Shown in pieces: positions 52,582 to 60,077 of a stretch of DNA of 64,000 nucleotides. Positions within the stretch are counted from its first letter, which is position 1. Each line of letters begins with the position of its first letter. The stretch covers positions 62,001-126,000 of the forward strand of contig CAVKGV010000007.1 in the NCBI GenBank assembly GCA_963656065.1, in the 5' to 3' direction. The stretch comes from Hallerella sp963656065. GTDB lineage: Bacteria > Fibrobacterota > Fibrobacteria > Fibrobacterales > Fibrobacteraceae. A program made the position numbers and the translations under genes. The notes under the pieces were generated by a model that saw nothing but the letters and a program-made list of their open reading frames with translations, did not search any database and was not told the origin of the DNA.

Positions 52582-53433
52582 ATGAAATCTGTTTTCGAGT
52601 ATGAAAATTTTCGTTCGTTTTTGCGGGACTTTCATGATACGCAGAATCATGCTCGATTTTCCTGGCGCGCCATTGCGCAGCGGGCAAAACTTCGCAATCC
52701 CAATTTTTTGCGCCAGGTGATGCTTGGGGAAAGAAATTTAAGTGAAAAGACGATTGAATCGGTTGGCAAGGCGATTGGACTTTCGGGACCGGAATTGGAG
52801 TATTGGCACAAGCTTGTCCGCTTTGGCCAGGCGCGCGAAGGCGCCCAAAAGGAGCGTTGCCGTCTAGAGCTATTGCAGATGCGAGGTTCCATTCGCCCGG
52901 TTGAAATTTCCGCGGGATTTTCCGAATACTACAGCCGCTGGTTTATTCCTGCCGTTCGGGAACTAATCACTCTGTTTGATTTCAAGGATGATTATGAGTT
53001 GCTTGCAAAATCGTTGAAACCGGCGATTAATGTAGAAGATGCAAGGTTTGCTGTCCAGGTTTTAAATCGCTATCACTTTATCGAAAGAAATTCTGACGGC
53101 GTCTGGGTGCAATCTCATCGAGCTCTTCGGAGTGGATGTCCCAAACATCGGACTTCCTTGATAAAATATCACTGCGATATGTTGGACAAGGCTTCACAGG
53201 CGATTCAAAGATGGAAAAAGGATCGCCGGTTTGTCGTCGGGATGACCGCAGGGGTATCTCGGACTTGTTTCCGGATGATTCTGGCAGAAGCCGAAAAGTT
53301 TAAAAGCCGGGTCGCTTCGCTTGTACACAACGATTCCCAAAGCGATACGGTTATGCAAATTGCATTGCAGATTTTTCCCGTCGCAACGACGCCGATGAGT
53401 GAATTCGAAGCCGAAAAAGAGATGGTGAAATGA
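52582..53433 (+). CDS. TIGR02147 family protein
   Basis: The 283-residue protein opens MKSVFEYENFRSFLRDF, the family hallmark, and has a helix-turn-helix-like segment near residue 25-70 (RWRAIAQ-type FSWRAIAQRAKLRNPNFLRQ). A helical body follows, with HCDMLDKA in the middle and RFVVGMTAGVSRTCFRMI. TIGR02147 occurs almost only in Fibrobacter and relatives, always as paired or tripled genes. It may be a transcriptional regulator or phage-like repressor; no function has been shown. It overlaps the lipoprotein gene by 4 bases. ATG 52582 is preferred over TTG 52573. Confidence 0.88.
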   Translation: MKSVFEYENFRSFLRDFHDTQNHARFSWRAIAQRAKLRNPNFLRQVMLGERNLSEKTIESVGKAIGLSGPELEYWHKLVRFGQAREGAQKERCRLELLQMRGSIRPVEISAGFSEYYSRWFIPAVRELITLFDFKDDYELLAKSLKPAINVEDARFAVQVLNRYHFIERNSDGVWVQSHRALRSGCPKHRTSLIKYHCDMLDKASQAIQRWKKDRRFVVGMTAGVSRTCFRMILAEAEKFKSRVASLVHNDSQSDTVMQIALQIFPVATTPMSEFEAEKEMVK

Positions 53434-54590
53434 TTCGTCGGCTTTGGATTCTTTGCCTTTTTCTCTGTGTTTTTAATTCTTGCGAGAAAAATGTTGCCGG
53501 TGGAACCAGTGAACATGAAAATGTGATCCAGGTCCAGCGCTTTGTTCCGTCTGGGAATTCGGTCGTTGCTGTGGTTTTGGATTCCCGAGGCGACCCGATT
53601 CCCTATGCGGTTGTACAGACGGCCGAACGGAGAAATTGGGCGGCGAAGACCGCGGAAGGGGAAAAAATCATCCGGGATTCCGCTTTTATTGCGGATAAGG
53701 ATGGAATGTTTTCTGTGGATCCCGGCCTCTGTGCGCATGTGGGATTAATTGTCGAACATGGCAAAGGTTTGGGGTATGCCCAATGTGCACATGCCGGATC
53801 CATCCTGAAAATCAAAGTTAGGAAACCGGCGAAATTTTTCGGAAAAGCGAAGGCGAATCAGATAGTAGCCGCTTATGGAACGGGATTTTTTACGCAGAGC
53901 GATAGATCCGGGCGTTGGCATTTGTCGCTCCCGAGGCGTTTGGGACGGGCTGACATCGTTTTCTGGAAAGAAGGAAATTGGCACCTGTTAGAAGAAAATT
54001 CCGGACGGATCGTCGTGGAAAATTTCTCGGACGCCAACTCTCCCTTTACTCTTTTACACCGCTATAACGGCGGGAGCCGGTGGTGGACATCTTTTGATTC
54101 GGATTCATTAAACGATTCGACGCACCATCTGACCGGGCATCGGGTCTTTTCCGATGAAATTCGCGGAAATGCCTTGCACATAAGCCTTGATGATGTTTCT
54201 GGCGGAAAGGCGATGGTCGGTTTTAATTGGGGAATGGATGGCAACTATCCTGATTTGGAACGCGTGTATCGGGATCTGTCCAATGTGGACTCTCTCTTCT
54301 TTGCTGCAAAAGGAGAGGGAATTGTCCGAGTACAATTTGTCTGTCGCGCTGAAAACATGCTGAAAAATACGGTTTTTGAAACAAAGGTATCTTTGGATTC
54401 TTCCTGGACGGACTATGCGCTTCCCATTGAAAACTTCCAAGCGGTGAGAGGTTCTACGTTGGATGCTTCCTATTCGTGGGAAGAGGTGAAACGGCATTGC
54501 AAGGCTACCGTTTTCTACGCTGACGGTCCCGCGGATTTGTGGCTGGACGACATCGCGATTCATGGCGCATTATTGAAAGACCTCGAATAG
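53430..54590 (+). CDS. Lipoprotein partner of the TIGR02147 gene, CBM-like C-terminus
   Basis: The 386-residue product has a lipoprotein signal peptide with the lipobox FNSC. The body begins with a beta-sandwich-like part (VVAVVLDSRGDPIPYAVVQT), of the kind seen in carboxypeptidase-regulatory or immunoglobulin-like modules. The last 180 residues resemble a jelly-roll carbohydrate-binding module (HISLDDVSGGKAMVGFNWG and LWLDDIAIHG). It overlaps TIGR02147 by 4 bases (ATGA). The pairing suggests that the TIGR02147 protein controls or accompanies this lipoprotein. Confidence 0.75.
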   Translation: MIRRLWILCLFLCVFNSCEKNVAGGTSEHENVIQVQRFVPSGNSVVAVVLDSRGDPIPYAVVQTAERRNWAAKTAEGEKIIRDSAFIADKDGMFSVDPGLCAHVGLIVEHGKGLGYAQCAHAGSILKIKVRKPAKFFGKAKANQIVAAYGTGFFTQSDRSGRWHLSLPRRLGRADIVFWKEGNWHLLEENSGRIVVENFSDANSPFTLLHRYNGGSRWWTSFDSDSLNDSTHHLTGHRVFSDEIRGNALHISLDDVSGGKAMVGFNWGMDGNYPDLERVYRDLSNVDSLFFAAKGEGIVRVQFVCRAENMLKNTVFETKVSLDSSWTDYALPIENFQAVRGSTLDASYSWEEVKRHCKATVFYADGPADLWLDDIAIHGALLKDLE

Positions 54591-54620
54591 TTAAAGTCCG
54601 ACAAGAATTATCTTTTGGGT

Positions 54621-55910
54621 ATGCGACAGACAATTCTTTGGCTTTTTCTTTTATCGTGGACGCTTTTTGCTTCAAACGTCGAACAGGCGATTCTGGCGCT
54701 CCCGCCTTCTGCAGAAGAAATGGTTCGCCGCGGTCGGACGCTTCTCCTGGAATCCTTGCAAAATGGCGATTCTGCCCTTGCGTTGCAGACGGTTTCTTTT
54801 TTGGAGGGAAAATATTCGGAGCATATTTGTCCTTTTTCCCGGATGGAAAAGGGGCTGGTCTATTTGCAGGTTCAAAAATACGATTCCGCTTGGACGGAGC
54901 TTGTCCGTGAACGTCGCCTGTTTGCTCCGCAAGCGAAACCGGCGACTACTGTTGCGGAACGGTGCGCTGTCGAATCGTCTGGCGGAAATAGCGATTTTCT
55001 CTATTTTCATGATGAACTGTTTGCCTATCTGAAGCGAAATTTTACATGGACAGGGCAAAAGATGGACAGCTTGTTTGAGCTTGTCCAGACATCGTCGGTA
55101 GAGGCGTTTTACAAGGAAGCGATTCCGGCGTTTTTCCCGGTAGTTTTTTCGTGGGAACGGCGAAGCGATCTTTATTCCCGGTCGGCTGAAAGTTTTGTCC
55201 AAAAATATCCGGACGACGAAAATGGAATCTGGCTTCGTGAAAATTTTTTAACCGCCGAACAAAAACAGGAGACGAATCGCTCCGAGGATGTTTTCCAGGC
55301 GCATTTATACGGGAGTGGAGTCGGCTTTGAATTCTTGACGGGGCTTGGGTTCTTGACTTCGGACTTCAAAAAGGAATTTCGCCATAAATACTGGGATTAT
55401 TATATGGCTCTTCCCATCCAGCTCTTTCGCATGACTTTTACGCCATTCGTTTCGTTCGGGGTTTTGGAAACGCGGGAAAACCGTCAATTTGCCGATGTCC
55501 TTTGGGAAAAAAACAGTGAACTTGCCATTTTGGAAGGCGGAATGACATTGGGCTTCGTCGCTTTGGACAGCCGATTTTTCAAAGTGGAACCGTTTCTTGG
55601 AATTGCTTCGGCGGAACTTGCGCTGCCCGATAATTCGGCTGACTATTACTATTATGCGGATAAGCCAAACAACAATTATCATCGTCTCAAGCATTATGTG
55701 GAAGGCAACCATTCCGTCGCCTATCTCGCCGGAATTTCAGGAGAGTTCCGACTGCTGTCTATCTGTTCGCGTCGAACCGATGCGCCTATCTCTTCGCTCT
55801 CCTTGCGCGTCAAGTATATGGCGCATTTTCTAGACCACGATTTGGGCTATCAAAAATTAAATGGCGTTTCGCACCAGATTTTGGCAGGTATCGGATTTTT
55901 CATCTGGTGA
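54621..55910 (+). CDS. Outer-membrane beta-barrel-like protein
   Basis: The 429-residue protein has a signal peptide (MRQTILWLFLLSWTLFA) and a helical first half at about 20-210 with tetratricopeptide-like pairs (TLLLESLQNGDSALALQT). The second half is strand-rich, with aromatic ends such as FEFLTGLGFLT and SLRVKYMAHF, and ends ILAGIGFFIW, as in outer-membrane barrels. It follows the lipoprotein gene by 30 bases, closing a three-gene module. ATG 54621 is chosen over TTG 54615. No specific substrate can be read from the sequence. Confidence 0.65.
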   Translation: MRQTILWLFLLSWTLFASNVEQAILALPPSAEEMVRRGRTLLLESLQNGDSALALQTVSFLEGKYSEHICPFSRMEKGLVYLQVQKYDSAWTELVRERRLFAPQAKPATTVAERCAVESSGGNSDFLYFHDELFAYLKRNFTWTGQKMDSLFELVQTSSVEAFYKEAIPAFFPVVFSWERRSDLYSRSAESFVQKYPDDENGIWLRENFLTAEQKQETNRSEDVFQAHLYGSGVGFEFLTGLGFLTSDFKKEFRHKYWDYYMALPIQLFRMTFTPFVSFGVLETRENRQFADVLWEKNSELAILEGGMTLGFVALDSRFFKVEPFLGIASAELALPDNSADYYYYADKPNNNYHRLKHYVEGNHSVAYLAGISGEFRLLSICSRRTDAPISSLSLRVKYMAHFLDHDLGYQKLNGVSHQILAGIGFFIW

Positions 55911-55918
55911 AGCCTCGG

Positions 55919-56215
55919 TCAGTCGTCGATGAACTGGTAAACCACTTCGTTTTCTTTTGCCATGCCGAATTTTGTGCGGGCAATCGATTCGATATAAAAG
56001 GAATCCTTGCGCAGCCGTTCCCCTTCGTGATGACGGGCTAAAAGTTCCGCCTGGAGAGATTCTTTTTCCTGCTCGAGGCGGACGATTTGATTCTTTAATT
56101 TGTGTTGGCTCCACAGACCGTTTTCGCCTAGAATGAAAGACCAGAGAAACGCTCCGGTTACGACCGCCAATACCGTGCCTAAGATTTGAAAAATTCCGAT
56201 TTTCCGAACGATCAC
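55919..56215 (-). CDS. FtsB/DivIC-family cell-division protein
   Basis: The 98-residue product has a single N-terminal membrane helix (FQILGTVLAVVTGAFLWSF) and then a leucine-zipper-like coiled coil (LKNQIVRLEQEKESLQAELL). A short C-terminal part carries SFYIESIARTKFGMAKENE, the pattern of septum-formation initiators. FtsB joins FtsL and FtsQ in the divisome. It overlaps dprA by 4 bases. Confidence 0.85.
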   Translation of the reverse strand: MIVRKIGIFQILGTVLAVVTGAFLWSFILGENGLWSQHKLKNQIVRLEQEKESLQAELLARHHEGERLRKDSFYIESIARTKFGMAKENEVVYQFIDD

Positions 56216-57117
56216 TGTGACCCCGCAGTTAAAAAGTGAAATTCATTTCCATCTTTTGAATGGACCAGGCCTGCAATTTCCAGTTCCGTCAATATAGCTA
56301 AAAGCCGCGAAATCGGAATGCCCGAATTGTGCCGGAGCGTTTCTAGGGAATGCGTAAAACCGGAACATTCCCGGAAAAGATTTTGGGCGTCGCTTTCAAG
56401 TTGGATTCCCGTCCGAAACAAATCCTCCGGAGTCGGATCGGACAAATATTTTGCTCCGCAAAGATCCGGAAAATCTTCGGGATTCCAGATGGGAGCGGCT
56501 TCTTTTTTGGCGATGCAGCGGTTGGGGCCTTGTGACGTTTTTGCGAGGATGTTTCCCGGGACGCAGAGAACGGGCCGCTTGAGTTCCCGGGCGAAACGAA
56601 CGGTCAGCAGTCCGCCGCCGGATTCCTTGCTCTCGATGAGGGTTGTGCTTTTGCAGAGCCCTGCGATGATGCGATTTCTTTCGTGAAACATAAATTTTAA
56701 CGATGGAGTTTTATGTGCGTATTCGGAAAGGATCGCTCCTCCGTTTTGCAAAATTTGCCGGGCGACGTTTCCGCGGGATCCTCCGATGTCCGCTTCGATT
56801 CCCTGTGCGATGACGGCAACGGTCGGAATATTCGAGCGAATCGAGTGAATATGGCAGAAACAGTCGATTCCCTGGGCAAGACCGGATACGACGACGGCAT
56901 CGGTTCCGCGCAGATGGGCGATGAGGCTTTGGCAAATATCTTCGGCGTAGGGACTTGGCCGCCTTGTCCCTACCATCGCTACCCAGGATCTGTCAAAATC
57001 CGGTAGGGTCCCGCGATAGTAAAGCCTTTCTGGCGGTTTGGAAAGTTCGAGTAGCTTTTTGGGAAAAAATTCCCGTTCGAGTACGTGGACCGGAAAATTG
57101 CTAGTTTTGCATTCCAT
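56212..57117 (-). CDS. dprA: DNA-processing protein DprA
   Basis: DprA loads RecA on incoming single-stranded DNA during natural transformation. The 301-residue protein has the Rossmann-like core with WVAMVGTRRPSPYAEDI, then VVVSGLAQGIDCFCHI and FMFHERNRIIAGLCKSTTLIE. A C-terminal winged-helix-like segment follows (SGIPISRLLAILTELEIAGL). A sterile-alpha-motif N-terminus is absent, so it is short. Its ATG (57117-57115) overlaps the mazG ATG on the other strand. It overlaps ftsB by 4 bases on the same strand. No other competence genes are in the window. Confidence 0.93.
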   Translation of the reverse strand: MECKTSNFPVHVLEREFFPKKLLELSKPPERLYYRGTLPDFDRSWVAMVGTRRPSPYAEDICQSLIAHLRGTDAVVVSGLAQGIDCFCHIHSIRSNIPTVAVIAQGIEADIGGSRGNVARQILQNGGAILSEYAHKTPSLKFMFHERNRIIAGLCKSTTLIESKESGGGLLTVRFARELKRPVLCVPGNILAKTSQGPNRCIAKKEAAPIWNPEDFPDLCGAKYLSDPTPEDLFRTGIQLESDAQNLFRECSGFTHSLETLRHNSGIPISRLLAILTELEIAGLVHSKDGNEFHFLTAGSQ

Positions 57118-57928
57118 GAAATATTCCTTTGCTGATCTTGTGGATATTATGAAACGGCTCCGGGCGAAAGACGGATGTCCGTGGGACAGGGAACAGACGA
57201 CGCAAAGCCTCTTGCCCTATCTGATCGAAGAGTCTTCGGAGTTTATCGATGCGGCCCAGGCGGGAGACAAAGCTCACATGTGCGAGGAACTCGGCGATGT
57301 CCTGTTTCAAGTCGTCTTTAACGCACAGGTCGCCGATGAACGCGGGGATTTCAATATCAACGATGTCGTGCAGGCGGTGAGCGAGAAGATGGTCCGCCGT
57401 CATCCTCATGTATTTGGAAATACGCATGTAAGCGGAACCGGCGAAGTCCTTGCGCGCTGGGAAGAGATCAAGGCGACCGAAAAGAACAATGCGGACTTGA
57501 AGGAAAAGTCGGCGATGGACAAGGTTTCCCGGAGCATGCCGACGCTCGCGCGGGCGCAGGAAATGGGACGCAGGGCCTGGAAGGACGGCTTTGACTGGAA
57601 GTCCGACGATGCCGTTTTTGAAAAGGTTCGCGAGGAGTATGGTGAATTTCTGGATGAATACGGAAAAGCGACTGCGGAGAATCCCAACAAGGAACGCATG
57701 GAAGAAGAGCTCGGCGATTTGCTTTTTACGCTCTGCCACTTGGCGCGACATCTCGGGTTGAATGCGGAAACGGCACTGCTTCGTGCGAATGCCAAGTTCG
57801 ACGCCCGCTATCGGATGCTCGAAAAATTGGCAAAAGCGGAAACGCCCAAAAAATCCCTCAAGGAACGTTCGTCCGAGGAACTGCTCGCCCTTTGGAGCGA
57901 AGCGAAGAACGCGGTCAGTCAAAAATGA
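57116..57928 (+). CDS. mazG: Nucleoside triphosphate pyrophosphohydrolase MazG
   Basis: MazG hydrolyses nucleoside triphosphates to monophosphates and pyrophosphate, a house-cleaning or starvation-response role. The 270-residue protein has the N-terminal signature LRAKDGCPWDREQT, then LIEESSEFIDA and the EELGDVLFQVVF metal-binding helix. A second copy of the EELGDLLFTLCH motif lies around residue 200, as in two-domain MazG. It ends with an Ala/Lys-rich helix. The start codon overlaps that of dprA on the other strand (CATG). It overlaps the small membrane gene at 57915 by 14 bases, tail to tail. Confidence 0.92.
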   Translation: MKYSFADLVDIMKRLRAKDGCPWDREQTTQSLLPYLIEESSEFIDAAQAGDKAHMCEELGDVLFQVVFNAQVADERGDFNINDVVQAVSEKMVRRHPHVFGNTHVSGTGEVLARWEEIKATEKNNADLKEKSAMDKVSRSMPTLARAQEMGRRAWKDGFDWKSDDAVFEKVREEYGEFLDEYGKATAENPNKERMEEELGDLLFTLCHLARHLGLNAETALLRANAKFDARYRMLEKLAKAETPKKSLKERSSEELLALWSEAKNAVSQK

Positions 57929-58130
57929 GGTTGTTTACCGAAAGACCTACGAAAAATACGAGCAGATAGCCGTACCAGAGGATGGTCAGCGGATAATTCA
58001 GGATCCGCTTGGACTTGCTTTCGATAGACTTGTTTTTCTCGGCGATACGGACGAGGTTCCGCTTGAAATAAAAAACGGTTCCGGCTGTGCCGACAAGGCT
58101 GATTAGGATGAGAATGAATCCAGAAAGCAT
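57915..58130 (-). CDS. Small two-helix membrane protein of unknown function
   Basis: The 71-residue product (from ATG 58130) has two hydrophobic helices, about 2-22 and 47-65, joined by a basic loop. I do not recognise a family. Upstream in-frame starts to 58184 add a hydrophilic extension that is less likely. It overlaps the end of mazG by 14 bases. Expression is not demonstrated. Confidence 0.55.
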   Translation of the reverse strand: MLSGFILILISLVGTAGTVFYFKRNLVRIAEKNKSIESKSKRILNYPLTILWYGYLLVFFVGLSVNNLIFD

Positions 58131-58242
58131 ATTCCAAAAATACAAAATTTTGATACCGGATTCCCTGCCGGCAAAACTTGGCATGGCAAATGGCCTAAAT
58201 TTTTTTGTCGCCGGTTGCCCGATGCCTGTAAATTTTCTCTAT

Positions 58243-58270
58243 TTGACGAAGCCCATGGCTCGTTTATGTA
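58243..58270 (+). promoter_or_regulatory. Possible promoter of the rimP-nusA-infB operon
   Basis: TTGACG (58243-58248) and TATGTA (58265-58270) are 16 bases apart, about 22 bases before the rimP start. The -10 box is a poor match, so this is tentative. Confidence 0.35.
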
Positions 58271-58291
58271 AACGATCCTTTCTTTTATGAG

Positions 58292-58747
58292 GTGTATTTG
58301 GATAATCGGGAAAAACTGGATTCCCTGATCGCCGAAGCTTGCGAGGCTTCCGGTGTGGAGCTTGTCGAGTTCGACATGTTCAAGGCTGGGATGCGTAAAA
58401 TTCTTCGCATCTATATCGACAAGGCGGAAGGCGTCGATGTCGAGGATTGCGCAGCGGTCAGCCGTCATCTTTCCGATGCGATGGACAGTGACGAATCGCT
58501 GATTGACGGTGCCTATACGCTTGAAGTTTCTTCTCCGGGGATAGACCGTCCCCTGAAGTCCTCTCGGGATTTTGAGCGCAACTTGAACCGTCTCTTGCGG
58601 ATTACGCGTGAATCGGGAAAGCCGCTCGTCGGAACGCTGGTCGCTTTTGACGAACAAAATTTAACCCTGTCGGTAAAAGGCGTGACAGAACAGGTCTTGG
58701 TTCCTCGGTCCGAGATTCTCTCTGCCAAAGTAGAAGTTCAATTCTAA
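58292..58747 (+). CDS. rimP: Ribosome maturation factor RimP
   Basis: RimP helps mature the 30S subunit. The 151-residue protein has GVELVEFDMFKAGMRKILRI, then the DVEDCAAVSRHLSDAMD and LEVSSPGIDRPL motifs. A C-terminal SH3-like part (LVGTLVAFDEQNLTLSVKG) follows. Two starts are possible: GTG 58292, and TTG 58298 with a GAGG site 5 bases before it. It leads the classical order rimP, nusA, infB, rbfA, truB. Confidence 0.92.
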   Translation: MYLDNREKLDSLIAEACEASGVELVEFDMFKAGMRKILRIYIDKAEGVDVEDCAAVSRHLSDAMDSDESLIDGAYTLEVSSPGIDRPLKSSRDFERNLNRLLRITRESGKPLVGTLVAFDEQNLTLSVKGVTEQVLVPRSEILSAKVEVQF

Positions 58748-58760
58748 AACAAAGGCTCTT

Positions 58761-60038
58761 ATGACAACGAAGAATAAGGAACCCAAAATCAATCTGATCG
58801 AAGCCTTGAAGGCCGTGGTCGATGTCAAGAATATCGATGATTCTGTCGTGGAAGAGGCGCTCAAGGATGCGCTGATCACTGCAGCCCGCAAGTACTTAAA
58901 TATCGACAAGCATTTCGATGTACATATCGACAAGGAGACGAACGAAATTTCAATCGCCTTGGTGGTCGATATCGTCGATGACTATCCGGACTACGATCCG
59001 TCGCTCGATGCCGCTACCGTCCAGGAAATGGATGAACATTATATGCTGGTCGATCAGGCGCGCGACGTGAACCCGGATGTCCAGGCTGGAGACCATCTTG
59101 AAATGGAACTTCCGGTCTCCGCATTCGGTCGGCAGGCCATCCAGACCGCGAAGCAGTTTTTGATCCAGCATATCCGGGATGCTGAACGCAACAAGATAGT
59201 GGAAACATACCGCGATAGAATCGGTTCGATTGTCAACGGGGAAGTTCTCCGCATCGAAAGTCGCAATGCGATTGTTTCTATCGGGCGCCAGACCGAAGCC
59301 GTTCTTCCGTCCAAGGAACAGCTCCCGAAGGAACGTTTCCAGCAGGGAAGCTCGGTCAAGGCGGTCATCAAGGCTGTCGCCGAATCCGCAAAGAACGGGG
59401 CGCAGGTCATCCTTTCGCGTACGAGCGAAATGTTCCTTTATGAACTGTTCCGTCAGGAAGTTCCTGAAATCTTTGACGGTTCCGTGGAAATCAAAGGCGT
59501 TGTTCGCGACCCGGGATTCCGGGCGAAGATTTCCGTGTTCGCTCACGATGCTCGAATCGATCCGGTCGGTGCGTGTGTCGGCATGAAAGGTGCGCGCGTC
59601 CAGGCGATTGTCCGTGAACTCGGAAACGAGCGCATCGATATCGTCCACTGGGATCCGGATCTGATTACCTTTATCCGTCACGCCCTTTCCCCGGCGAATA
59701 TCGTCAAGTATTTCGAGGTGCCGGGAACATGCCGCGTTGTCGTGATTATCGCCGATGAAGATTTGGCCCAGGCTATCGGTCGAAACGGACAGAACGTCAA
59801 GTTGGCTTCGCTCCTGGTGGAACACGACCTGGATGTTTTCGGGGAAAAGGAATGGTCCGAAAAAAGCGACGAGGAACGCCAGAAAATTACGACTGCGCGT
59901 CCGAGCGAAATCATCAAGGCGAACGAACTTCGGTCGGAAAACGCACCTCTCTTCAAGGAAGAAACTTCTGTCGAAGTCGAACCGCTTGTGGCGGATGCTC
60001 CCGTTTCCGAAAACGAAAATACGGAAGTGGAAGGTTAA
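58761..60038 (+). CDS. nusA: Transcription termination/antitermination factor NusA
   Basis: NusA binds RNA polymerase and controls pausing, termination and antitermination. The 425-residue protein has the N-terminal polymerase-binding domain to about 125, an S1 domain at about 150-215 (GEVLRIESRNAIVSI), and two KH domains. The first KH signature is VGACVGMKGARVQAIVREL and the second is AIGRNGQNVKLASLL. The acidic tail is short. It follows rimP by 13 bases and precedes infB by 39. Confidence 0.95.
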   Translation: MTTKNKEPKINLIEALKAVVDVKNIDDSVVEEALKDALITAARKYLNIDKHFDVHIDKETNEISIALVVDIVDDYPDYDPSLDAATVQEMDEHYMLVDQARDVNPDVQAGDHLEMELPVSAFGRQAIQTAKQFLIQHIRDAERNKIVETYRDRIGSIVNGEVLRIESRNAIVSIGRQTEAVLPSKEQLPKERFQQGSSVKAVIKAVAESAKNGAQVILSRTSEMFLYELFRQEVPEIFDGSVEIKGVVRDPGFRAKISVFAHDARIDPVGACVGMKGARVQAIVRELGNERIDIVHWDPDLITFIRHALSPANIVKYFEVPGTCRVVVIIADEDLAQAIGRNGQNVKLASLLVEHDLDVFGEKEWSEKSDEERQKITTARPSEIIKANELRSENAPLFKEETSVEVEPLVADAPVSENENTEVEG

Positions 60039-60077
60039 GGAAGTCTAGAAGTTCGCTACATTGGAGCAAAAGCATCG

